34,408 nt of DNA from Rhodocyclaceae bacterium (lineage in GTDB: Bacteria > Pseudomonadota > Gammaproteobacteria > Burkholderiales > Usitatibacteraceae): contig JADCJC010000112.1 in NCBI GenBank assembly GCA_020247395.1, positions 1 through 34,408 on the forward strand, given 5' to 3'. The notes below the pieces were generated by a model. The model was given only the letters and a program-made list of their open reading frames with translations, searched no databases and was not told where the DNA came from. Below, piece by piece: positions 25,798 to 34,254 of the stretch. The translations under genes and the position numbers were made by a program. Numbering within the stretch: position 1 is the first letter of the stretch; each line of letters begins with the position of its first letter.

Positions 25798-28563
25798 TCA
25801 TACGCCTGTCAGAATGTATCGCAGCCGCACGACGTCCCGGGAATCGCTCGAGGCACGGGTTGAAAAACCGAGACGACTGGCAAGCGCCAACATGGCTTGA
25901 TTGGCTTGCAACACGCTTCCCTCCATTTCGGCATACCCGGCATCCCTTGCGCAGTTGATTAAACTGCGCATTAGCAGCTCGCCAAGTCCTTTGCCCTGCC
26001 AGTGGTCGCCGATCGCAATCGCAAACTCAACTTTGGTACCGTCAGCGTTTGGTGAATATCGGGCGACGCCGGTAATCACCGCCTCGTCGGGCGTAAGCGC
26101 GATTAACGCCATTTCGCGGTCGTAATCCAGTTGCGTGAATCGCGCAATCATGTCGTCTGACAACGCGGTGAGCGAGTGCATAAACCGGTAATAGCGCGAT
26201 GTCTCGGACATGGCCGCGACAAATGCGCGCTCGCGGGCTGCGTCGTCGGGGCGAATTGCACGCATATGAAATAGCGTGCCGTCTTTGAGTCGAAGTTCCC
26301 TTTCGAGTTGCACGGGATAAGGGAAAATCGCCATGTGTTTGTAGCGCATATCGGTCGCGGCGGAGTCGGCATCAATCACCACGCGCGCATCGAGTATGGC
26401 GACGCCATTCGGATGCGCCAACACGGGATTAATGTCCATTTCGCGCACCCAGGGCAGAACAGACGCGATGGTAGAAACACGAACGATCAATTTTTTTAAG
26501 GCGCTCCGATCAATCCCGCCCACATTGCGATACGGCCCCAGCACACGGCTAATCGCAGTGGCACCTATTAGATTCTCTGCAAGTGCATCGTTTAGAGGAG
26601 GTAGCGCGAGGGCCAAATCGTTGATCACTTCGACACCCACGCCCCCTGCGCCAAACGCGATCACCGGTCCAAAGGTTGGGTCACGGGAGATTCCCACCAG
26701 CAGCTCGCGGGCATCCAAGAATTTCAGCATCGGTTGGACGTTGATTCCATTGATGCGGGCGTTTGGCTGACTATCCTTTACGTCCGCAAGCATCGCTTCA
26801 AAAGCCGCCTTAACTTGACGGGCATTCATCAGGTTTAGGCGGACGCCGCCGGCATCACTTTTGTGTGTGATATCTGGCGAATCAATCTTCAGCGCGACCG
26901 GGTAGCCAATAGCTGCCGCTGCGCGGGTTGCCGCCGCCCCATCTTGCACCGTCGCACCGATACTCACCGGGAGCTGAAAGGCGTCCAATAGCGCCTTTGC
27001 TTCACTTTCTTGCAGCAGGGTGCGCTTTTCCGACAGCGCGCGCTCGCGAATGGCGTGTGCCTTGGCGATCGCCTTGGACAGGTCGTGGAAGGTCATTGAC
27101 TCAGCCGCAGAGACAGACTCACGCAGCAGATTCTGATGCTCTTGAAAACGTGCCAGGTAAGAAAAAGCGTCGACCGCGCTTTCTGGCGTGAGAAAATTCG
27201 GTATCCCCGCCGCATCGAGCGCAGCTTTTGCCTGAATGATCGACCGTCCGCCGAGCCAAGATGTGAACACCGGCTTGGTACCAGCTGCCAGTGCTGCGGC
27301 TGCCACCGGAATGACGGCCGCAGCCGCATCTTCGGCGGGGGTGACAGATTGCGGGCAATACATCGTCAGCACGGCGTCAACACCAGTATCGGTAACCACG
27401 GCCGCCAATGCATCGCGAAACCGCTGCGCCGACGCATCGCCGACAATATCGATTGGGTTGGCGCGTGACCAATGCTTGGGCAACACCTGGTCCAACGATT
27501 CGAGCGTTGTGGCGGAAAGAGTTGCCAGGCGAAGACCATTGCGTTCCGCCGCATCTGCCGCAACCACCCCCGGCCCGCCACCGTTGGTGACAATCGCCAG
27601 GCGATTTCCCTTCACCGAATTGACGATGCGAGGGTCGGCTAACAGGCGTGCAGCCGCAAAGAGTTGAAGCGAGGACTCGACCCGCACTGCGCCCGCACGA
27701 GCGAGCGCGGAATCCCAAACCTTGTCGCGGCCCGCCAGCGCACCAGTGTGGCTGGTGACAGCTTGTGAGCCAGACGTGTTGCGCCCGGCTTTGAAAACAA
27801 TGACGGGCTTCACCCGCGAAGCCGCGCGTAGCGCCGACATAAAGCGTCGCGCATCGCGAACCCCCTCCACATAGAGCAAGATGCTCTTAGTCTTTGGATC
27901 GTGCAGGAGGTAGTCAAGGATTTCGCCGAAGTCGAGATCCAGCGCACCGCCAAGCGACACCACGCTGGAGAAACCAATCTCCGTGCCAGCAGCCCAATCA
28001 AGAATCGCCGTACAAACGGCACCGGACTGTGCCACCAGCGCAAGCGAACCGGTTTTTGCGCCTGCGTTGGCGAAAGTGGCGTTCAGGCCAATCGATGGCC
28101 GGATGATGCCGATGCAGTTGGGCCCTAACACCCGCAACCCGGTTTTCCTTGCTTCTGCCTTCACCTGTCCGCCAAGCGCCGCGCCTTCGGCGCCGATTTC
28201 TGCAAATCCTGCGGTAAGCACAACAGCGGCGCGAACGCCGCGCTTGCCAGCTGCACGGATGACGCCCGGCACCGTTGCGGCGGGGGTTGCAACCACAATC
28301 AGATCGGGTGTTTCTGGCAGATCCTCGATTGTCGAATAAGCAGTCACGCCCTTAACCTGCTGATACTTTGGGTTTACTGGGTAGACCGGACCGTGAAAAC
28401 GCGAGCCGACAACATTCGCAAATACGAACGAGCCGAGCGCGCCTGCGCGCTCGGAGGCACCGATCACGGCAACGGAATTCGGTACGAATAACTTCTCGAG
28501 GTAATGCGGGTCTTGCGAGAGTACCAGTGGAGCGGGCTTTGGCGGGGGCTGAGCAGGTGACAT
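25798..28563 (-). CDS. PatZ-like fusion: NDP-forming acyl-CoA synthetase plus GNAT acetyltransferase
   Basis: The 921-aa protein joins a CoA-binding Rossmann domain (NSVAVIGASERAGALGSFVF, about residues 28-150), a succinyl-CoA-ligase-like part with GPNCIGIIRPS, VAQSGAV and SHTGALAG (about 150-310), an ATP-grasp domain (about 490-720, with YPVALKIDSPDITHKSDAGG), and a C-terminal GNAT acetyltransferase (about 745-921, DHWQGKGLGELLMRSLI). This order is that of PatZ/Pat protein-lysine acetyltransferases, which acetylate acetyl-CoA synthetase. The His in SHTGALAG is intact; a true phosphorylated His would suggest remaining acyl-CoA synthetase activity. Alignment is needed to decide. It starts at ATG 28563 with no strong ribosome site and precedes a Usp gene. 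Confidence 0.88.
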   Translation of the reverse strand: MSPAQPPPKPAPLVLSQDPHYLEKLFVPNSVAVIGASERAGALGSFVFANVVGSRFHGPVYPVNPKYQQVKGVTAYSTIEDLPETPDLIVVATPAATVPGVIRAAGKRGVRAAVVLTAGFAEIGAEGAALGGQVKAEARKTGLRVLGPNCIGIIRPSIGLNATFANAGAKTGSLALVAQSGAVCTAILDWAAGTEIGFSSVVSLGGALDLDFGEILDYLLHDPKTKSILLYVEGVRDARRFMSALRAASRVKPVIVFKAGRNTSGSQAVTSHTGALAGRDKVWDSALARAGAVRVESSLQLFAAARLLADPRIVNSVKGNRLAIVTNGGGPGVVAADAAERNGLRLATLSATTLESLDQVLPKHWSRANPIDIVGDASAQRFRDALAAVVTDTGVDAVLTMYCPQSVTPAEDAAAAVIPVAAAALAAGTKPVFTSWLGGRSIIQAKAALDAAGIPNFLTPESAVDAFSYLARFQEHQNLLRESVSAAESMTFHDLSKAIAKAHAIRERALSEKRTLLQESEAKALLDAFQLPVSIGATVQDGAAATRAAAAIGYPVALKIDSPDITHKSDAGGVRLNLMNARQVKAAFEAMLADVKDSQPNARINGINVQPMLKFLDARELLVGISRDPTFGPVIAFGAGGVGVEVINDLALALPPLNDALAENLIGATAISRVLGPYRNVGGIDRSALKKLIVRVSTIASVLPWVREMDINPVLAHPNGVAILDARVVIDADSAATDMRYKHMAIFPYPVQLERELRLKDGTLFHMRAIRPDDAARERAFVAAMSETSRYYRFMHSLTALSDDMIARFTQLDYDREMALIALTPDEAVITGVARYSPNADGTKVEFAIAIGDHWQGKGLGELLMRSLINCARDAGYAEMEGSVLQANQAMLALASRLGFSTRASSDSRDVVRLRYILTGV

Positions 28564-28839
28564 TTTGTGGTGATATCGGAGGACGGATCGTAAGTTGAGA
28601 CTAGGGGCCGATGCAGCCTCCGCTATAATGCACCTATGTTATGACATTGTTTGTGCTCTATTTGTGTCAGATTCACCCGGGTGCCGTCAGTTCCGTTGGA
28701 AAAGGCCCGCGGCTCCAAATGTGCCTTCGCACATTTGGACGGAGCCGAATCCGAACGCCATGCAGGGCGTGAGGTGGGTTTGTGCGAAGGGTCTTTTTCG
28801 CACAAACGAGCAGAGGACGGAAAGTAGCAGGAGTACGGA
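28564..28839 (+). promoter_or_regulatory. tRNA leader with -10 box and two competing hairpins
   Basis: A perfect TATAAT lies at 28624-28629, without a good -35 at the right spacing, and could drive transcription to the tRNA about 210 bp downstream. Two hairpins lie in between. Hairpin 1 (28710-28747) has arms CGGCTCCAAATGTGC and GCACATTTGGA...GCCG. Hairpin 2 (28778-28807) has a perfect 11-bp stem GTTTGTGCGAA/TTCGCACAAAC. The 3' arm of the first (CTTCGCACA) is complementary to the 5' arm of the second (TGTGCGAAG), so they can compete. No convincing coding region was seen. Confidence 0.45.
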
Positions 28840-28916
28840 GGGCCGTTAGCTCAGTTGGTTAGAGCAGAGGACTCATAATCCTTTGGTCGTTGGTTCAAGT
28901 CCAACACGGCCTACCA
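28840..28916 (+). tRNA. tRNA with CAT anticodon (elongator Met or Ile2), CCA encoded
   Basis: The sequence GGGCCGTTAGCTCAG...ends ACGGCCTACCA, with a D arm, anticodon arm GAGGA-CTCATAA-TCCTT (anticodon CAT), a variable loop and T arm GTTGG-TTCAAGT-CCAAC. The first acceptor pair is G1-T72, and G27-T43 is a wobble. The anticodon stem lacks the three G-C pairs of the initiator, so it is not tRNA-fMet. Bases such as TTGGTCG and TGGTTCAAGTCCA resemble the E. coli lysidine-type tRNA-Ile2, but elongator Met is also possible. Confidence 0.95.
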
Positions 28917-28972
28917 AAATCAATGACTTACGCGTGAGTTTGTCGCAAGTTTTCTAAATCAATCAATTTTTT

Positions 28973-29026
28973 CTAAAACGCCGACGCGTTCGTAACCCAT
29001 TTGAATTCGGCGTACGTCAATTTCAT
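28973..29026 (-). CDS. Possible 17-residue ORF with a good ribosome site (fragment?)
   Basis: Behind the tRNA and downstream of the subtilase, on the minus strand, GGAAAGGATCGAC precedes an ATG at 29026. The frame reads MKLTYAEFKWVTNASAF and stops at 28973. The ribosome site is better than that of many real genes here, but the product is very short and unknown. It may be the cut-off start of a former gene. The rest of 28917-29113 has no other feature apart from weak inverted repeats. Confidence 0.25.
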   Translation of the reverse strand: MKLTYAEFKWVTNASAF

Positions 29027-29113
29027 GTCGATCCTTTCCAACAGTTCAGTGCACACGGCCTGTCACAATGAAAACGGCGAAGCAAGTGCTTATCGTACAT
29101 TTATCTAGACTTG

Positions 29114-32100
29114 TTATGGTTGCACAGGTGTATATCCGCTGGGGCCCTGACCAGCATTCGTGAAGATAGTCGGACTGGCGCCATTTCGGTTGTTCAGCCA
29201 CAGTACGAGAGTTCCATCCGGGCGTCGCCAAACTATGTCCATGACACCATCCCCATTGAAATCCCCCGCTGCGTAGAACTGCCACGACGGATCGGTTGTT
29301 CCAAGCTGGATAGCTGTCGTTGGCATTTGTAAAGAACTCGCCGTGCACGAGGCGTTCTGATCATCAGGCGCTCCGGTGTAAGGTGGCAAAGACAGATTCG
29401 TCGCATCAAGTGAGAGCAATTGAACCTGTCCACTGCTCGCGTCTCGAAGCAGGATATCGCCTCGTCCAGTGCCTGAAAAGTCTGCGAGTTTTAGCGCTGT
29501 GAGATTCGAAGCGATATTGCCGATCAGTACGTTGGCGCACGTGCGATTGGGCGTTGCCATCAGTGCTCTAGCTTGATTTGTCGGGCTAATGTAGACCATG
29601 TCTGCGGCACCATCACCATTAAGGTCAGCAGCGCCTATCAGTTGCCAATTGAGCGGAGCCCCGCCTCGCTTGCGCACCTGTGTTACCGACGATCCGTTTG
29701 TAAACCAAATGTAGGAAACGCCGGTGTCCGGAGACTCGGTTACTACATATCGCCATACTAGGTCGCCGAAGCCGTCTCCATCCAAATCACCCCCAGCTTG
29801 AACATCCCAGACCTGCTTTACCTGCCTCCACAGGACTTCATTTGATGGTGAGAATCCACGCCAAATCCTGATGTCACCAAACGTGCCTTGCGTCATATTC
29901 TGAAAAGCTAGGTCGGATCGACCAGAGTTAAAAAAGTCGCCTACGCCGACAAGCCTATAGGCGGGTCCAGGGTCTTGTGTAGGGGTGAACTGAAAGCTAT
30001 TGTTTACGAGTCGCCCTGCTTGTAGCTGTGCTGAGGCCGACCTAACAAGAATCGCGCTTTTTCCTGATCCATCAACGTCAATTCCGCCGCGCCGAGAAAG
30101 CTGTAGTTGTGGGGTTAACGTCGTAAACGTTCGCGGGGCCGAAACATTCGCGCAATTGCTAAGCGTGTCCGCAGAAGAATTAGTGCACGCTGCAACAGTC
30201 CACCGGTATGTTGTAGCGAGAGATAGATTAGTTATTGTGATTGAGGTCGCTGTTTGAAGTGGGAAGCTGGAGGAGGTACCCGTGCTCGCGTCAGTCACTT
30301 TGATACTGTATGCCCCCGCACCAACAAATGGATTCCACTGGAGAGTAACCGCGCGTCCGGAAATCGTTGCGCCGTCAGAAGGTGCAGCAAGGACTACAGC
30401 GGAATTGCTGATGCCTGACCCTGAAAATTGAACTGAATGTGGGCTTGCGGGTGCATTGGACGCGACGACGATTGCCCCTGTGCGCGTTCCAGCAACAGTT
30501 GGGGCGAATGCGAACGAAGCGGTGCAGCTTCCCCCTACGCTTACGAAGTCGCCACAGTCCGATGAAATAAAGACGAAATCACCAGAAATTGATGCAGACG
30601 TGAGCTGCAGTCCTGCGCTGCCATTGTTGGTTAACGTTACAGCCTGAGGACTTCCTTGGGTACCTATTGCCTGCGAGCCAAAATTGACTGTAGTTGGCGA
30701 GAACAATACTGAGGCTGCACCAACTCCTAATCCGGACAGCTCAATCTTGAAGGGGCTCGATGGAGCGTTGCTTGATATGTTCACTACTCCCGATTTGAAG
30801 CCGATAGATGTTGGCCTAAAGACGGGATCAATGCGACAAGTTCCGCCGGCCGGAATTGTTGCACCGATGCATGTTGTCGTTCCACCAAAGTCAGGTGAGA
30901 CTGTTACGTTTGAAATTTGTAGGTTGGTCGCGCCAGTGTTGGTCACAGTAATTGGCTGAGAAACGCTTGTAGTGCCAACATACTGCGGATTAAAGGCAAT
31001 TTTTGATAGCGACGCGCTTACCCCAGGTGAGTTTGGAGATATCCCGATACCCGCCAAAAGCATGGTTTGTGTCCCACCAGGCGCGTTGCTTGAAATAGAA
31101 ATCGTTCCGAGAGCATCACCTATGCTAGTCGGTAGAAAGCTGATCGTTAGCGAACAGGCGGCGCCAGTCACAAGGGTTGCGCCGATGCAGTTAGTTGTTC
31201 CGTTAAATGGCCCAGAACGGGTGATGCTATTGATGATGAGCGGCTGTAGACCGCTGTTTAGGATTTGTGCAGTTAAGGATGTTGAACTGCCGGTCAGCCT
31301 GCTTCCGTAGAAGAGAATCGGCTGTGCATTTGAGTCGAATATCCTTCCAGGCGCATCAAAAAAAATCGCAGGACCAGTCGCTGCGAGCAAAGTTCTAGCT
31401 GCGTCGGCAATCCCCAGTCCGCAACCGCCATACTGCCAACAGGAGGTTGTGTAGACAAATGGGCGTGAGTTAGCAGTGATCCCATCTTTCACTGTGGCAG
31501 CAGTGAGTCCTGGCACTATGGATAGAAGGAGTGAAGCAATGCCTGTAACGTGTGGTGCGGCCATGCTTGTTCCCGCACTAAACTCAAAAGTATTAGCGAG
31601 CGGTGTCGTCGTTCCGCTGTTTCGCGTTGAGTAGACGTCATCGCTCTTTGGCTCTCCACCCCGGCTGTTGGCTCCGCCTGGTGCCGAAACAGCTATGCCC
31701 GCGCCGAAATTGCTGTATTGCGCCAGATCGCCTAGTCGGGTGTTGGCTGCAACTGCAATGACTCCGTTGCAATTTGCTGGGGTGTTGTTAGAGACATTTA
31801 CGGCATCGTTGCCAGCTGACGCGACGATCGTTGCGCCTGCAGAAATTGCATCATTGATAGCGGACTGGTACGCAGAAGGACATGCGCCTGCTCCACCCAG
31901 ACTCAGATTGATTATTTTTGCTGGGCTAGTATTGGTTGGCACGCCAGGAACCTGAAGCCCCGCCGCCCAACGAATTGCATCCGTGATGTCTGCGGTAGTT
32001 CCACCGCATTTTCCTAGTACTCTCACAGGGAGGATTTTCGAGTTCCAATTGATGCCCGCAACGCCGACGCCGTTGTTGCTCGCGGCGCCGATGGTGCCGG

Positions 32101-33313
32101 CGACATGGGTGCCGTGCCAGGTGCTCGAGCTAGGCCGACCACCTGGACACTCGCCGAATGTGTTCCAACTGCCAAGATCGCTGGCATCTGGTGACCGCCC
32201 AATGCCGTTGCGAGCAGCGCTAGGATCGCTGATCATGTTGTACCCTGGAAGTAGGCGACCCGATAGGTCGGGGTGACCGAAAAGCGCGCCTGTGTCAATC
32301 ACAGCAATCGTGAGATTCGCTGCGCCAGTGCTGATATCCCAAGCGCGGGGGGCGTTTATGCCGCCCGTGGGCTCGAAGTAGTGCCATTGCGAAGAATAGA
32401 GCGGGTCGTTTGGTACCGCATTTGTCTGGGCAATCGTTACCGCATCAACATATTCGACTGAAGAATCAAACTCAAGACGATCGATTATTCGCCGTACCGC
32501 GGTGATTGGCATCGAGCTGGGGAGCGCATACACATGAGCGCCGCCAGACATAGCGGAAACATGCTTTAACTCAATGCCAGCGACCTCGCTTAGCGACCTG
32601 ATATCGCTCAATGGAAGAGGCTCATTGTGTTCAGCTGCTCTGGCGGCTATGGGTGATCGCATCTTTATGATGACCTGGCTGACCATTTCTTCATTTGCAA
32701 CCGCACCTTCCTTCAGGTTGGTTTCTGCGCGCCAGTTTGTAGTCTCTGCCGTCGGTTCGACGTAAAGCTCAGCCCATAGAATTCCCGAAACACGTCGCAG
32801 CCGATGAAGAGCGATTTGTACTTCCTCGTTTGATAGCAATTTGCCCGCTGAAACAACTTGTCCGCCAGTGCGCGTCGTTCGTTCGTGGATCAAGTCTTGG
32901 CCCGTTGCCGATTTGAGCAGAGCTAGCAATTCCGAATGCTGGGGCAAGTCAGCCGCGCCGGTCGCCGTCGCCGGAAACTGGACGACGAATTTTGTGACCG
33001 AACTATTTTTTACGGCCAGAGTTTTGCTGCGACTATTTTCGAGAAATTGCAAATTGAGCTTGTTGTCAGCCTTTGGTGACTCAGCCGCGAGCGGGAAAGT
33101 GGATCGTTCGGCCTTGCGCAAATTCCTGCTGTTCGGCAATTCCTTGTATGTTCCTTTAGACGGCCGAATGGCAGATCTCTCGCCCTCGACAGTCAGTAAT
33201 TCTGAGTCAGGAATTGGTCGCCAACCTGGTACTTTGCCTTCCGCCGCGAAGCTAGACGTGATAGCCGACTGCATTAAGAGCGATGCGACGATGATTAGTT
33301 GACTTACATTCAT
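29114..33313 (-). CDS. Large secreted subtilisin-like protease with ASH and FG-GAP-like repeats
   Basis: This 1399-aa S8 peptidase starts with a signal peptide (MNVSQLIIVASLLMQSAITSSFAAEG); the ATG at 33313 fits it, while an upstream start adds 25 residues without one. A pro-region runs to about residue 290. The catalytic domain shows Asp in VIDTGALFGHPDLSG (about 340), His in HGTHVAGTIGA (about 400), and Ser in GTSMAAPHVTG (about 583). Three immunoglobulin-like choice-of-anchor D/ASH repeats follow (about 660-990), each with a CIGATxxxGxxC-type or equivalent Cys pair (the third is CGDFVSVGGSC). An Fn3-like domain (about 1010-1090) and a C-terminal FG-GAP/VCBS-like region with repeats such as GDFNGDGVMDIVWR (about 1110-1399) complete it. 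Several repeats carry DLDGDG-type calcium loops. It should be extracellular or surface-bound. It looks AT-richer than its neighbours and sits between a tRNA and IS debris, which suggests transfer. Confidence 0.9.
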   Translation of the reverse strand: MNVSQLIIVASLLMQSAITSSFAAEGKVPGWRPIPDSELLTVEGERSAIRPSKGTYKELPNSRNLRKAERSTFPLAAESPKADNKLNLQFLENSRSKTLAVKNSSVTKFVVQFPATATGAADLPQHSELLALLKSATGQDLIHERTTRTGGQVVSAGKLLSNEEVQIALHRLRRVSGILWAELYVEPTAETTNWRAETNLKEGAVANEEMVSQVIIKMRSPIAARAAEHNEPLPLSDIRSLSEVAGIELKHVSAMSGGAHVYALPSSMPITAVRRIIDRLEFDSSVEYVDAVTIAQTNAVPNDPLYSSQWHYFEPTGGINAPRAWDISTGAANLTIAVIDTGALFGHPDLSGRLLPGYNMISDPSAARNGIGRSPDASDLGSWNTFGECPGGRPSSSTWHGTHVAGTIGAASNNGVGVAGINWNSKILPVRVLGKCGGTTADITDAIRWAAGLQVPGVPTNTSPAKIINLSLGGAGACPSAYQSAINDAISAGATIVASAGNDAVNVSNNTPANCNGVIAVAANTRLGDLAQYSNFGAGIAVSAPGGANSRGGEPKSDDVYSTRNSGTTTPLANTFEFSAGTSMAAPHVTGIASLLLSIVPGLTAATVKDGITANSRPFVYTTSCWQYGGCGLGIADAARTLLAATGPAIFFDAPGRIFDSNAQPILFYGSRLTGSSTSLTAQILNSGLQPLIINSITRSGPFNGTTNCIGATLVTGAACSLTISFLPTSIGDALGTISISSNAPGGTQTMLLAGIGISPNSPGVSASLSKIAFNPQYVGTTSVSQPITVTNTGATNLQISNVTVSPDFGGTTTCIGATIPAGGTCRIDPVFRPTSIGFKSGVVNISSNAPSSPFKIELSGLGVGAASVLFSPTTVNFGSQAIGTQGSPQAVTLTNNGSAGLQLTSASISGDFVFISSDCGDFVSVGGSCTASFAFAPTVAGTRTGAIVVASNAPASPHSVQFSGSGISNSAVVLAAPSDGATISGRAVTLQWNPFVGAGAYSIKVTDASTGTSSSFPLQTATSITITNLSLATTYRWTVAACTNSSADTLSNCANVSAPRTFTTLTPQLQLSRRGGIDVDGSGKSAILVRSASAQLQAGRLVNNSFQFTPTQDPGPAYRLVGVGDFFNSGRSDLAFQNMTQGTFGDIRIWRGFSPSNEVLWRQVKQVWDVQAGGDLDGDGFGDLVWRYVVTESPDTGVSYIWFTNGSSVTQVRKRGGAPLNWQLIGAADLNGDGAADMVYISPTNQARALMATPNRTCANVLIGNIASNLTALKLADFSGTGRGDILLRDASSGQVQLLSLDATNLSLPPYTGAPDDQNASCTASSLQMPTTAIQLGTTDPSWQFYAAGDFNGDGVMDIVWRRPDGTLVLWLNNRNGASPTIFTNAGQGPSGYTPVQP

Positions 33314-33499
33314 CCGTTTGTCCAATCTGCCAATTGGTGATGTACCGACGGAGCCTGCGCGGTTTTGCAAAGAATCACAACGGGCCATTTGCTCAGTTCG
33401 TATTTCGCGGATCGTGACCGCTGAGTTCGCGTCATCGTGACCGATGGCGGCATGTTGTGTGGGTCTGGGTAAATATTACCTTAATCGGTCACGCTCGCC

Positions 33500-33560
33500 G
33501 TGAAATGGCGGTCACGCTTTGGTGAAATGGCGGTCACGCTTTGGTGAAATGGCGGTCACG
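33500..33560. repeat. IS21-type terminal repeat array, 22-bp period
   Basis: GTGAAATGGCGGTCACG occurs three times at 33500, 33522 and 33544, spaced exactly 22 bp. Related CGTGACCG/CGGTCACG cores lie at 33413, 33436 and about 33486, in both orientations. IS21-family elements carry such multiple terminal repeats outside istB, which matches the position just after istB here. I could not fix the outermost TG/CA end. The 33314-33612 gap holds this array and no gene. Confidence 0.65.
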
Positions 33561-33612
33561 ATGACGTGAAATCGACTCGTTGTCGGGCTGGCCGAGTCTT
33601 GGTCAGGGGCGG

Positions 33613-34254
33613 TCATGGTTTGTCTTTTTCAGGTTTGCGAAGCGATTCACCGGCCAGTGATACTTTGTGAGCGGCGTGAATGACCCGATCTAGGATCGCA
33701 TCGGCTAACGTCGGGTCATTCAGATACGCATGCCAATGTTCAACCGGCAATTGGCTGGTGATGACTGTTGAGCGCGCACCAACGCGATCATCGAGTACTT
33801 CGAGCAAATCATTGCGTTCCGTCTGACCCAACGGGGCTAATCCCCAGTCATCGAGAATCAGCAGATCCGTCTTTGCCAAACTCGCCAGACGCTTGCCAAA
33901 GCTGCCGTCGCCATGGGCAATGCGTAATTCCTCAAGCAAACGCGGCGTACGTACGTAGGCCACCGAGAGCCCTTGTCGGCACGCCGCGTTGCCTAATGCA
34001 CAGGCCAGCCAAGTCTTGCCACAACCGGTGGCCCCGGTCAGGATCAGATTCTGATGGGTACGAATCCACTGGCAACTCGCCAACTGGGCAATCAAGGCAC
34101 GGTCCAGCTTGCGGCCGCCGCCATAACGCACATCCTCTAGGCAGGCCTGACTGGACTTGAGTCTGGCCTCGCGTAACAGTCGGCTGACGCGTCGATTCTC
34201 GCGCCAGATATGTTCGCGATCCACCAGCATGGCGAAGCGCTCATCAAACGGTAG
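33613..34254 (-). pseudogene. istB: IS21-family helper ATPase IstB, N-terminally truncated
   Basis: IstB is the AAA+ helper ATPase that works with IstA in IS21-family transposition. The frame has [23 protein letters not shown], the Walker A motif [19 protein letters not shown], Walker [11 protein letters not shown], and the C-terminal [21 protein letters not shown]. Roughly the first 40-50 residues of a typical IstB are missing; the frame begins in [14 protein letters not shown] and is cut at about 34252-34262, where an IS3-type sequence replaces it. An internal ATG at 34230 could start a 205-aa product. No istA is seen, so transposition by itself is unlikely. Confidence 0.85.

Noticed and set aside
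25901-28339. Many long plus-strand frames opposite the PatZ-like gene
   Set aside because: High-GC antisense frames with no ribosome sites; the minus-strand gene has clear domains.
30000-32276. Plus-strand frames opposite the subtilase
   Set aside because: Mirror readings of the repeat domains with no recognisable motifs.
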